Of a stretch of DNA of 64,000 nt, positions 23,894-35,856 are shown one piece after another (the stretch's first letter is position 1; every line of letters begins with the position of its first letter). The notes under the pieces are model-generated. The model saw nothing but the letters and a program-made list of their open reading frames with translations. It did not search any database and had not been told where the DNA came from. The translations under genes and the position numbers were made by a program. Source of the DNA: Rhizophagus irregularis (taxonomy: Eukaryota > Glomeromycota > Glomeromycetes > Glomerales > Glomeraceae); contig NC_089439.1 of assembly GCF_026210795.1 (NCBI RefSeq), positions 4,154,001 to 4,218,000 of the forward strand, read 5' to 3'.

Positions 23894-24947
23894 TCATGGA
23901 TAATATCTTGCAAATGTATTTTCTGATGGAAATGAAATTAAGTCATATATTCTATTTATCGCACTTGATAATAGAATTATAAAACTTATTATTAGAGTTA
24001 AGAGAGCTATAAAAGTGAAATCTGGTCCTACACCTTTAAAGTACAGTATCTAATTACGAAATGAAAAAATATTAGTTTACAAAGAAAGAATGATGAACAA
24101 ACATTATAAATATCAATATTTACTTACGAGAATAATAAATTGAGGTATATCTTTAATAAAAACATTGAATAATCCAGCAGCAAATAACCATTTTCTTGCC
24201 AAACTATTAAATGGAGCATTAAAGCAATCTAAATATAACAAATTTGACGAAAGCATCTTAAGGATTTCCACATGAAGTACCGATAATAGGGTAAATGTTG
24301 CTGCCATTGTACTATGTCGATGTAACCAACCCTTAAATTCTTCATTTTTTTTGCTAAGTGTCTGTTGTATCATTATTATAAATGCAAACAACATATTAAA
24401 TCCCGCTGCTATTAATAATATGAGTAAACTGAAATAAGAAATAAATGCTTTAGAAGGTGATATTATTATTATTAGAAAGACCAATGTTAAAAAAGAGACA
24501 TACCTTGGAAGATATAAGTATGGAACTTCCCCAACACTTTTTATTAAAAATGCCACATCCAGACAAAAATCAAATATTATTAACGCGGTTACAAATATTA
24601 CAGTACTTCTTCCCTTTAAAGATGAAATATTTAAATACGATTTTGTTATTTTTTGAAGTAAGGAATATAAAAAAGAAATGATTATGCACGTACCTTTGGA
24701 CATTTACATCGTGCAACGATATAGAATATAATAAGAAATGCTATAATTCCACCTGCCGCTATTATCAATATTGGGTTCAATTCATCTACAATAGAAATAA
24801 AGATTTAGGAATTTTCTAGAAAAAAAAAAAATTTTTTTTTATATACATACAAAATTCATGGCGAGCTTCGCTAATAAATTCTTGTATAGAAGAGTTTAGG
24901 TCTCTTTTATTCAACACATTGTTTATTGATTCATTTCCGCCTATCAT
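23894..24947 (-). CDS. Multi-pass membrane protein, five exons
   Basis: Exons 24947-24851, 24785-24694, 24613-24504, 24428-24128 and 24049-23894 join in consistent phases (1, 0, 2, 0) to 251 residues. After a polar N-terminus of about 35 residues, five or six hydrophobic segments follow (around 38-60, 68-90, 104-125, 140-160, 178-200 and 210-232), broken by a basic KKNEEFKGWLHRH loop. No enzyme motif is recognisable. It resembles the uncharacterised membrane-protein families common in Glomeromycotina. It is convergent with the SPO16-like gene. The AG at 24430-24429 was preferred over an earlier one because it alone preserves the frame. Confidence 0.75.
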
Positions 24948-25749
24948 ATTTTTATTTAGTTATGTTAATTTTTTAGTAAGTAATATTCGTAGAAGTTTTC
25001 GTAAATTTTGGACGTAAAAAAAAAAAAGAGTTACAACGCAAAGAGGATTTAATATTAATTAATTGTAATTATGTAAGCAGCGTCATGTTTCTTCCACTTG
25101 GCAATCATATATTATTCTATTAATAAGATTTGCCAACCATTTTTTATTCTTTAAGGAAAAATACATCATATCGTTATATAAGATATAGGATTATAGATAG
25201 ATTGTCATTAATTTATGTATGTAATAACTACTAAAAATATAATTTAAAGACTTCTAATTAAATAATGTTGGATAGACATATGATACTTACTATATTTGAA
25301 TTATTTAAAATTTTAAGTAACTAAATTTATAAATAGATTTTCATTGTATGAAATACATATTTGTACCCAGACCGTCGATTATTCACGGTTTTGGATACAC
25401 GAATTATTCGTGTTTCATTCATTCATACTTTGAACAAAAATAAATAAAGGTTATTTGAAACAGAAGAGTTGGGGGTTTGAGTTTACGTATAACTGATTAT
25501 AATAATCATGTGGATCTCTCCTTTTGTGATGATTCTAAATAACTAAAAAAATTTGTCTGACGCTTGGCCTCCGCTTACCTTAATCGGGAATTTTTTTTAT
25601 GTCAGATGTTACCTAATATCACTTTACCTAAAAGGTAATATCTAACAGCACCCTTATTGTCTAAATCATAATTATCTTTACTATTAAACGTTGCTCTCTA
25701 CATTATTATTCAAAATATGACGAAATGTTATTTTTTTAGCATGATGTAA
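24948..25749. other. Gene-free stretch upstream of membrane protein gene
   Basis: No supported coding sequence. The promoter of the minus-strand gene should lie next to 24948, but no element can be named. Confidence 0.45.
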
Positions 25750-26060
25750 GTTCCTTTTTCAAACTGAAAAAATTTTTTCTCCCTTTTCTTCTTTCGGTTT
25801 AGTTTTTTTTTTTTTAGACCAAAAAATTTGTTTTTTCTCATTCTTTTCCCATTTAGGTTTTCCCAAACTGAAAAAATTTTTTTTTTTTATTAAATAATCC
25901 CATTGTTTTCGGTCTTTTTTTCGGTCTTTTAAGACTGATTTTTTTTTATATTATTTTTTTTCAATCTTTTTTTTTTTTAGACCATATTGTTAAATTGATT
26001 TCTTTCTTTATCCTTTTTCTTTTCCCAAATTTTTTTTTTAATTTTTTTTATCTTTTCTTT
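25750..26060 (-). repeat. Pyrimidine-rich copy of the dispersed purine repeat
   Basis: Read on the minus strand it is A/G-rich and shares CTAAATGGGAAAAGAAT and GGTCTAAAAAAAA words with 3360-3520. Confidence 0.45.
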
Positions 26061-28143
26061 CAATTTTTTTATTATTATTAAATAAAGAAATAAAATATTT
26101 ATATTAAATATATTTACAAAATTATTATTTTTTTAAAAAAAATCAATATAACATATAGAAAGATGGATTAAGATTTTTTCAATAAAATTGAACGCTGGAT
26201 AAATAGTTTGATTTTAAAATCAAAAAAAAAATATTGATATTTTTACAATATTTTATAATTTAATAAATTAATTGAAGAAATTTATTGATTTTAATAATAG
26301 ATTATTAATAACCAATCCATATCCGAAATTTTCTAAATATAAATCACCAGATTTTTAAATAAAGGTTTTAATTCAAATGGTTTTTTAGTTAAATTAATAA
26401 TTTATTGAGTAAAATGAGTATCAAAAGAATAATATTATGAAAAAAAAATACTACAAATATTTTTTTATTAATTAATTATAAATTTTATAATTATTTCTTA
26501 TTTTATATTACGTCAATCTTAAACTTATAACCAACTTGGGAAAAATATTTGAATAATTAAATGTGTTAGAATCTGTTCATTTCATTTATTATTAAAGTTT
26601 TTTCGAAAATACTTCTGAAAAATTAATTAAAAAGAATGAGGGTGAATGAAAAAAAACAGGGAGAGTAAAAGGGAATAAAAGAAACGAAGGAAAAGTGAGG
26701 GAGAAACGAAATGGAACAAAGGGGGAGTGAAAAAAACGAAAGGAACGAAATATTAAGAATGGAATAAAAAATAACGAAACGGCCATATAGTGGTGGTCAT
26801 ATTGTTAGTATCAGTTCTTTAGTGTTTATGAGAATAAACAAAAAAATTATTTAGGGTAGGCAGAAGGTGTATATGTATAAGTAATATGACGATAGTTAAT
26901 GCAAGGTTAATAAACAAAATAATATCAATTGACCAAATTTACTTCAAATCCGATCAGATGTGAATAAAGTATTGCACTTCCAAATGGCAAATACGATCAG
27001 ACACAAATAAAGGATTATGACAATAAATGACAATAAAAATCAATGGGTTAGGTGTATATGATAATAATTAACAATGAGATAACCAAAGATATAAATAATA
27101 ATAAAAAGGATTTTTTATTTAATATCGGTAAATATCTTATTGACTGGATACCTATCTAATTACATCGAAAAACATCGCGTCTATTTATAAGTAAAAACAC
27201 TAAACTAAAATGTTTGATATGTGCCAGATATACCATATGTATAATATGTGCAATATATTTAATATATTTAATATATCAACATAGATCCTCCCGTTATATG
27301 ACGTTTGATCATCCAACAATAATTAATCGTCCCGGAAATTACCATTGATCAACGGTTATATCACGTGACTTCGTCACATTGTTTTTCATCGTAACAATAT
27401 CTTAATTGCAAAATCAAAAGAGCCAAAGGACCTAAAAGACAAAATAAAGTTAGTAGGAAACAAAATGCAAGAAGAAAAATGAAAAAAAAAAGTATCCTGA
27501 GTGTCATGCAAAGGAGTGAAAGGAGTGAAAGAAAAAAAATTATCAGAGTACGTTTAAAAAAAAAATAATAAACATAAGAAATAATCAGCACGTTAATTAG
27601 CCAATAAAATTTAATAGGGTTCGCATGTACAAATTTAATAATGAGGTGATATCACCGGGTAATTATATAGGTTAAATCACCCTAGGTGAAAAATTGTTAA
27701 ATCGCCAGGGTGAAAATTAGTTATAATCTTCCTTAATTAATCCGAATTTCATTCTACACTCAAACGTCAATCATTAATATAAGCTACTGACATTATTGTA
27801 AATATAATTTATATTATTCTAATATCAAATTTTTCTATTTAAAAAAACTCATTGGTCCCGGTGCAAAGCAACAGGTGACTGCTAGTTCCCACTGAAATAT
27901 TATTACCTTTTTTAGCTACTGGCTGACGTTATCATAATTCTGGCCCTGAAAAAATCGTAACAGTCAATAATGTAATAGTGTAATAATGAATTTTACCTTA
28001 CCCTTTCTTTATATATATTTCTGAGTCCTTTTCGGTGATTTACTAATATAATTATCACTTGTAAGCGCAAATGTGTAACGTAGATTGGCTAAGTTGTAAG
28101 TTACCATTGTATTGTATCACGTGATATTTATACAATAACTTTA
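26061..28143. other. Gene-free AT-rich stretch
   Basis: Low-complexity tracts occur, including a G/A-rich run at about 26635-26770. Short hydrophobic antisense frames at 26592-26786 and 27361-27591 are compositional. Around 27640-27720 are several short GGTGA/TCACC inverted words that may be a worn MITE. Confidence 0.45.
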
Positions 28144-28391
28144 GCCTTGTTCATTTCCGGTCGATCGCATTTTTCGGTCAGATTTAATTTTGATTGGGCT
28201 GATCAGTTTGTACAACGCAACCATTTTCTAACCAATTTTTTTGGGGTTTTTTGGTCGAACGCCAAAAAATAACCAACCAAAATTAGATAATTTCTGTTCA
28301 ATTTGCGATTGAAAATAAAAAAATTTTATTTGATAATTTTTGTACAACAAAATCTGACCGAAAAATGCAACCGACCGGAAATGAACAGGGC
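28144..28391. mobile_element. MITE with ~42-bp inverted ends (Harbinger-like)
   Basis: The left end GCCTTGTTCATTTCCGGTCG and the reverse complement of the right end GCCCTGTTCATTTCCGGTCG match over about 42 bp, with few differences. The GCCnTGTTC start is like PIF/Harbinger termini, but the flanking trinucleotides (TTA left, TTT right) do not match perfectly. Length 248 bp, no coding capacity. Confidence 0.7.
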
Positions 28392-28820
28392 TTTTGTGCC
28401 ATAAGTTTAGTCATCCGAATTTTATTTGTCGGTTACAAATCGGTTAAACGATTTGTCGAACTTTAAAAAGTCATTGAACTTTATTTTCTTACGAATAAAA
28501 ATTTTTCAATATTCTGGTATGTGAAATATTTTACAGAAATCACATGTAACCAGCATGTGTAACCGGCAAATAAATCTGGCTACCATTTTTCGGTGACTTG
28601 TGGGTCATTCCATAAGTTTATCTTATATGTTAATTTTTATTAATATCGTTTAAAAGAAATTTTTTTTATGTATTTTCAGTTATAAATTTATAAAATACGT
28701 GTTTATTGTAAATAAGAATAGTTTTTACAGCAATATTTCATACTTAAGTTCTTTTACAAATATTTAACTTTTTTATTATATAATAAATTTTTTTAAAAAA
28801 TATTTTTAATATAAAAAGAG

Positions 28821-28867
<47 letters not shown>
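28821..28867. repeat. 47-bp poly(A) tract
   Basis: An uninterrupted run of 47 A residues on the plus strand. It may be a retroposed tail or a simple repeat. Confidence 0.9.
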
Positions 28868-28869
<2 letters not shown>

Positions 28870-30190
28870 AAAAAAAGTTTTGGAGGAAAATCATTTTATT
28901 GTAATGGGAGAAAATGAGGAACTCTTCCCGCCGATCATTCGGACCAAAAATTTCAGGACGAAAAAATGGCGGAAGAGATTCAAAAGTGCTTATGGAAATT
29001 TATTAATTTACGCATTTCAACATCACCAACTGTTTATTCAGTCTTTTCCGAGCATTTTGATATGGAGTTTAGACGAAGTTTGCTAGAAGGTCTCAAATTT
29101 TTTCAACCAAAAATTTATTTCTCACTGTCAACTTAATGGTAGTGACCCAAAAATGCCAAGGAGGGCTGGGTGTTGCTCCAAATAAATTTTTGTCAGTGGG
29201 CGATAATAGAGGCTTGGAAAAATAAAAAGAAGTAGGCCTTTGGATATTGAAGAAGTTTTTGGATAGCTCTTGGAAATATTGGTTTCTTGGGAATTTTTCG
29301 TCGCAAAATTTTTCGTCGGCGCAGCAAAAATTTTAGCACGTGGATGGATATAAAGTAGTAACGGAAGATTCAGTGAGGAACCAATTGGATTGCAAGGAAA
29401 TGAGGTGATTTACTGGGGGACAAATTGCGGCAACAAATTTAGCCGAGGAAGAGATCAGCCATATCCGCAGTAATCACGTGAGAGAAGAGATGACGATTCT
29501 AGTTTTGACTTTGATGGTAGCAATGTAAATAAATGTAGACAAACACTTGTTTTGTTCAAAGAAATACAAAAAGCTAACGTTAGGCAAGTCATGTGAATGG
29601 AAAAGGGAACTATGGAGAATGGGAAAGGTAAAAGGTAACTATGGAGAACGCGCTTTTCGGGAAGAAGGACGCTCCACTGCGGGGCCTAGCCAACTCTACG
29701 GGGGAAAACGCTCTTTTCGGGAAGATGGATGTTTCATTGTGGGGCCTAGCCAACTCTGCGGTGACTGCTTGTATGTTTTGAAAGAGTAGGTCAGATTAGA
29801 TAGGGTGTTAGGAAGACGTTTTAGTTTGGTTTTGAATCAGAGTAGTTTTTGTCATTTTGTTTTTCCTTTGAGAAGTGTGAAATGCGTAAGGAAGGAGGGT
29901 TGTTATTAATAAAGTATCTATGTGTGGGGAGTTCGATGAAGTTTAACATTGGCGCAAACTCTTGGTTAAAAATTTGTCAAACCAGGCGTAAAAATAGCTA
30001 GTGTTAAATTTTACATGTTCTTTTGTTTTATTGAGTTTAGTTTAGTGTTTCTTGTTGTATGTTTTTGTTTTGTTTGTGTTTTTAGTAGATAGATACTTTA
30101 TTAGCAGATGCACGTCGTCTAGAACATGGTGCGCTGTTTCAGCGATCATCATGTTATTAATAAAGTTAAACGTTAAAAAAAAAAAATTTA
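28868..30190 (+). other. Degenerate GC-richer insert, possibly retroelement debris
   Basis: This block is visibly richer in G and C than its flanks and lies between two A-runs (28821-28867 and about 30176-30187), with AATAAA signals at about 29909 and 30156. No frame longer than about 80 codons survives and none is recognisable. A TTGGCGCAAACTC word near 29948 resembles a retroelement primer-binding site, which is weak evidence. It may be a decayed retrotransposon. Confidence 0.3.
29641..29760. repeat. 60-bp tandem duplication
   Basis: Two adjacent 60-bp units (29641-29700, 29701-29760) share CTTTTCGGGAAGA and GGGGCCTAGCCAACTCT. They are about 80% identical. Confidence 0.85.
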
Positions 30191-30879
30191 TTGTAATGGC
30201 AAATAAAGGTGATTGCACAACAAAGATTTTGTTTAAGTCATACGATATGTATAATTATTTATTACTTTATAGTATTATAGTGAGTATATTGACATAATTA
30301 ACATTACTCACTTAAAGATTTATGTCTTTTAATTGAACCTTTAATGGTCACAATGGTCACATTATTGGAAACAATAACTATAACAACTAATAATTTCAGA
30401 GATAAAATTTTATTTCTTTATATACAGAAAATAGAGATGTGATCTGAAATCTGACTATCTGGATAATTCACTTTAAATCCAATCTATACCCAGATAACAC
30501 CATCACAGATAAATCTGTATTAATCTGTTAGATAATCCATTATCCATTATTATACATTAATTTATAATAAAAAAACAATACCAGATACTGTAAAAAAAAT
30601 TAAAAATTGGTGATTTTTAATGTCGGACAGCACTAACTTGTTTGATAATCAAGTCAAAGCGTAACTGAATATCCTGAATGCAATGCTTCTTTGTAACATG
30701 CTTATTCTTCGCCCGATTATTCAAAAATTTTATTTTTTGTAATATGAACTTTGGTACTCAAGTTTCCCTAAAGGCGTTAACCATCTTATTAGTGTCGTAT
30801 CCAAACCAACATAATTAACCAAATGTTTTAACCTTATAAGCACCTACAACTTTCAATTAGCACCAAATTTCAATATAAT
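30191..30879. other. Gene-free stretch
   Basis: AT-rich. It includes several GATAATCC/AATCTG words around 30440-30560 but no supported feature. Confidence 0.45.
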
Positions 30880-32480
30880 TATAGCTGCAGGATCCGGGAT
30901 TATCTTCCTAACCTCATTACCAAAGACACCCAATCCTTGAGAAAGAAACGTATTATTTATATGGATCAACTTACCTCACCGGATAGTTATTTATTGACGT
31001 GGAAAGAAATTCAGAACTCACGGTTTCTCGTTCGAAAGCAAAATTCCACGATGGTTATTGACGTTAGAACAAGATTACGTCTTAAGTAATTTTAGACGCT
31101 TAACAACACCTTTACCCAACCTAACCAAATATAATAATCGAAAATAGTGGTTAGCTCTTCAATCAGATATCCTCCTAACGAATTGATTCACATATGGAAC
31201 AATAAAGACAAACAAATAGTATTTTATAAAACAGCAATAGCGCAAGATTCATATTCGACCACTTCTATTACAAATGGAGAACATTATATTCCATTTTTAT
31301 TATCGACGCCATCTCAAGACACCACACCCAGAATACAAGCTTTTAATCTTGGTGAAATGTCAAGGTTGTCACTTTAATTCTTACTATATGCGTAATACAA
31401 ATGAAACTTCATACTTCACTTTGTTCAAAGTACGTACAAAAAATAAAACTTTAACATTTAATAGCACCCGTGATATACCAAACCCTTTTATAATGCAACT
31501 GAAACACTTCATTATTTAAAACAAAAGTTTATTTAGCCGCACACAATTTAACGTCCCACCACTCCTATCATTTCTGTCTTAGCCAACAATATTTGACACC
31601 AACACATTCAACATGCACTAATAGGCGGCGGTTCTATTATTAAACAACAACAACTAAATATTCAACAATCTATCAACTTTTCCATTACACGGATAGCTCT
31701 GTCAGAGCGTTGGGATTACCCGAATATACTGTGGGTTATGGATGGTTACAATCCCACCCTACTACTCCTCAATGTGAGTTCAAAGGTTGCATCATTTTCA
31801 CGCTATCATCAATGCAACAAAGGCGGAAGTGATGAGTATAACTACGTGCATCCTCACTGTTCCTCCGTATAGTCATATAGACATTCATACTGATTCCGCT
31901 AATTGTATTGATACTTTTTTCGATTATATCAACACGCTAGCTTTTAAGTGTCTGAATGGATCTAAAGAAAATAATTTTCTTATTTGGAAATTATTTGTTT
32001 TAATCGAAGATAAAGATCTCTTTGTTAAGTGTTAACTCACACAAAATCAAAGCACACCCTGGCGACATTTTAAACGACAATTTATCAAAAGAAGGAACTT
32101 TCTTGCAAGATCCACTCATCATTGATCCTAAATTTTTCTCCACAACATCAGTAGGCTTCATCGCATGGAACGACTTTTATGTCATAGACCGTAACATCAG
32201 AATATGGGCTCACACCAATTCAGAGAAAATATTTAACAGCTACATTAGCAAAAGTTCATTCCGTCCTATACAACATTTATTCTAAACTGGTTTCATCGGT
32301 TGGTTTCTTGCGCATTTATGGTTTAACCACAACCATCCGAATTTACCAACAAGTGAACGTCTTTCTCGAAGACTTGGGATCTCATATTAAAAAATGCAAC
32401 TTTATTTATCCTACAGCTGATATTTTACAAAGAAACTATCCAAGATTATATCCAACTTCTCACGTCAATGAGAATAGAAT
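30880..32480 (+). pseudogene. LINE (non-LTR retrotransposon) ORF2 relic, linker and RNase H part
   Basis: Coding-like segments in shifting frames. A first segment is at 30890-31090. A linker segment containing SIRYPPNELIHIW is at about 31150-31370. An RNase H-like region follows with YTDSS near 31700, ATKAEVMSI near 31808 (catalytic Glu), IDIHTDSANCI near 31880 (Asp) and KIKAHPGDILND near 32047. Several stops and frameshifts separate them, so no protein can be made. Order and motifs match the C-terminal half of LINE ORF2 proteins common in these fungi. The reverse transcriptase core is missing. Confidence 0.7.
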
Positions 32481-32490
32481 GAGTATGACC

Positions 32491-32573
32491 TCCGTTGTAT
32501 GTATAGTATGGTGCTAAGATTAGCAAGTATAGTTAGTATACCATATAGCTGTAACTATACATACAACGGATAC
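32491..32573. repeat. Short inverted repeat (fold-back)
   Basis: A perfect 17-bp inverted repeat TCCGTTGTATGTATAGT surrounds about 50 bp. It may be a tiny MITE or a hairpin. Confidence 0.7.
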
Positions 32574-32848
32574 TCAGATAAACATTATCGTTACCAAAAA
32601 TGATACATAAAAAACCATACCATATAGGTTAGGTTTAAGTATCGCATTACCCCTGCAGTGATTAAATTCATTGTCTAAATAAATATTTGTGTCACCGTCA
32701 ATCCTATATGAATTGTGTAATACCCCTGCATTGATATTCGCCTATGATTATGCGAAAGCATCTATTTAGCGCCAGTAACGATATATTATAAATATTATTT
32801 CTGTTACGAACTTTCTAGCCTCATTTACAAAAAAAAAAAAAAAAAAAA

Positions 32849-34313
32849 ATGGCTACAAAATTTTTGGAAGAATTATCTAATGATTATAAAAAACTTTTCG
32901 AAACGGAAATAGGACATGATGTTATTATTTATGCTGGAGAAGAACCAAATATCAAAGAATTTCATGTTCATTCAAATATTTTATGTATTAGGTCTCAATA
33001 CTTCCATTCTGCATTTTCTAATGAATGGGCTGAAAAAAAAGATGGAAAATTTATTTTCAAAAAACCAAATATTACACCGCAATTATTTAATATCATTCTT
33101 AGGTATGTAATTAATTGAACTTTTTTTTTAAAAAAAAAGGAAATAAAGATTATTTATTGATTTTATTAGGTTTATTTATTATGGAATTATTGAATTGGAG
33201 AAGTTACAAATTCCTGATATGTTGGAGTTATTGATAGCAGTGGATGAACTTAATATCAATTCATTGATTTCCCATATTCAAGAATTTTTGATCGAACATC
33301 AACCAGAATTTTTACTTCAATGTAAGATTGAAATTATTGAAGCTATTCATCAGTATGAATCATTTACGGATTTATGCAATTTTTATCTTGAGAAAATTTG
33401 TGAAGAACCAAAGACTTTATTTGGTTCTGATAAATTTATTAATTTAAAAGCTTCTTTATTAGAAATTTTGTTAAAAAGGAACGACTTAATTATAGATGAA
33501 ATTGAAATTTGGGAATATGTATTGAAATGGTGTTTTGCTCAACAAAATATAAAGAATGATCCAACAAAATGGAGTAAAAGAGATATTACGAAAATTGAGA
33601 GAGGAATATTGAGATTTATTCCTTTAATTCGATTTTATGATATTGAACCTGCAGATTTCTTTTATAAGGTTTATTGTTATAAAGATATTTTACCACAAGA
33701 TATAATCAATAACCTTTTGGAATTTCATATAGTTCCTAACGTGAAACCTAAAACCGATCTATCACCTCCAAGAAAAACTAATTTAAATTATCAACCTGAT
33801 TCAACCTTTATAGAATCAAAACATATTCCACTTTTTGCTTCATGGATTGATAAAAAAGATGCTTCATATTATAATAGAAAAAATATTCCTTTTGATTTTA
33901 AATTATTATATCGTTCAAGTCAAGATGGAATTAGTACTAGTTCTTTTCATAAAAATTGTGATAATAAAGGTGCTACTATTTGGATAGCAAAAATTAAAAA
34001 TTCAACACAATTAATTGGAGGATATAATCCACTGGATTGGAATGGAAATGGTTATAAAACTACAACTGATAGTTTTTTGTTTAATTTTACAAATGAAAAA
34101 AATATTTCTACCGCTAAAGTAAGTTATGTTGATAAGCAAAATTGTGCCATATATTGTCATATTTATTATGGACCAGCTATGGGTAATTTACTCTGTCGTG
34201 ATAATAATTGGCATTATGATAATTATGATAATGGAAATCGATATCCTAAGATAGGAATTCCAACAAATTTTGAAATAGATGATTACGAAGTATTTCAAGT
34301 AATTAAAAATTAA
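32849..34313 (+). CDS. BTB-BACK-TLDc domain protein 2 (two exons)
   Basis: Exons 32849-33102 and 33170-34313 join across a 67-bp intron (GTATGT...TTATTAG) at the same codon and phase as the copy at 4113, giving 465 residues. Domain order is the same: BTB about 20-100, BACK about 115-225, TLDc about 305-463. The first exons are nearly alike, while the BACK region has diverged more. A run of about 20 A residues precedes the ATG. The likely role is as for copy 1: a dimeric adaptor with a TLDc module, not tested. No lesion is seen. Confidence 0.9.
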
Positions 34314-34737
34314 ACTGTTAGAAACAAAACGAAGCGAAGGAATATAGACAAATGATCGATCACGTGACTCTTACGTGACGTCATTCGACAAATTTTAGTT
34401 TTATCTTTTCCGCTTGACTTACTACAACGACTCCCGTAATTATTTACATAGTCAAACCATCAAAATATATTTATAATGAATATGTTAATTATTTATAATA
34501 TTTAGATTATAGAGTATAAACTATTCCCTTAATAAAAATTTTTGTGCCAACTTTTTGCTAATGTCTTAAAACTGCAAAAATAAAAGTTACTCAAAAATTA
34601 TTCATTCGCATATTACCATAATATAAAAAATACATATGTAAATTTGTAGTAGTCATTTGTTACTTATTGTATTACTAATTATAAAAATTTACTGATCCTT
34701 AACTTGAAATTTTTTATAATAAAAATCTCTCCAAAAT

Positions 34738-34930
34738 TTTGGAAAGAGTTATTTAACAATTGCGAAAATTTTTTTGAAACAGTAATAGTACATGATGCTG
34801 TTATTTATGTCTGAAAAGTTAAGGCTAATCAAATGTTAGAGAAATTTACGCTCATTAAATTTTTGTGCATTAGGTCAATATTTTCGCTCTGTATTTTTCA
34901 ATGAACGGTTGAAAGATAGCACATAATTAT
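34738..34930 (+). pseudogene. BTB exon relic
   Basis: It aligns with the first exon of the gene at 32849 (ENFFETVIVHDAVIY, then LCIRS and a YFR-like stretch) but has a TGA after VIYV and frame changes. No second exon is found downstream. It is a decayed tandem copy. Confidence 0.65.
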
Positions 34931-35856
34931 CCTTAAAGCCTGAAGAATTAACATATATATTTATAGTTTCGTATTTCGATGGATACAATCGTTCAGACCA
35001 TATTGGTCTTTCACATAAAAGTGCTACGTGTAAATATTGTCAAGCGCAGAATCTTACTTGATAAAAACATAGTGTTATTTCCTAAATAAAATATATTAGG
35101 TGCGATTATTGTTATGATGTGTAGATGGCGTCAATGAGTCATGTGTCATTTAGAAGTGCGTTCATGCGTGGTGTTAATATCATTGTCCGGAGGCGGTGAA
35201 AAGTCCGTAATGTGATAGATGTGAAATATAACACACACACAAAATTTTACATTCATAAGAACAGTGAAAACAGAATAGGCTTAAAGGAATTATTCTAAGG
35301 AGCTAATTAAAGAGATAAGGAGAGGGTAAGCAACTTAAAAGCAACTTGATGAAAATCAGAATTACCAAAATTTACAATAAGTTAAAACTTGTAGGAGTAA
35401 ATTTTTATTATTTAAAATTTAGAAAAAGCTGAAGCTAATAAAATCAAATATCAAGTAACTTTCAGTATTTAAATTATAAATTTGAATAGTATGAGTTATG
35501 AGATTACGGAAATTTTGATGGTTAGGAGCAATCAATATGTGATTTCAATAAATTTTTATTAGATATATTAGATTTAATTTTTTCATTTTTTAATAGGTGA
35601 GATTTTAGAGACATTATAAAATAAAATCCTTATAAATTATTTATTTTATTTATTTATAAAATAAATTACATAAAAATTTAAATAGTTATATTGATTTTTT
35701 TGATGGTTATTAATATCTTATGATTTATTTAGAATAAAAACATCTTTTTTCTCAGATTTATAGTACTACTTCTTCCTTTTCAATTAAAATCGAATTATAT
35801 CAAAATCTAAGAAAAAAACATTTTCAACATTTCAATCACTTTTTCTTATTCAATAA
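34931..35856. other. Gene-free stretch
   Basis: AT-rich, with an A/C microsatellite-like ACACACACA at about 35230. It lies downstream of the minus-strand pseudokinase gene. Confidence 0.5.

Noticed and set aside
26592..27591. Hydrophobic antisense frames of 64 and 76 codons
   Set aside because: T-rich composition explains the Phe/Leu content; no conserved motif or supported exon partner.
28880..29789. 68- and 80-codon frames in the GC-richer block
   Set aside because: Not recognisable and no splice context; the second is built on a 60-bp tandem duplication.
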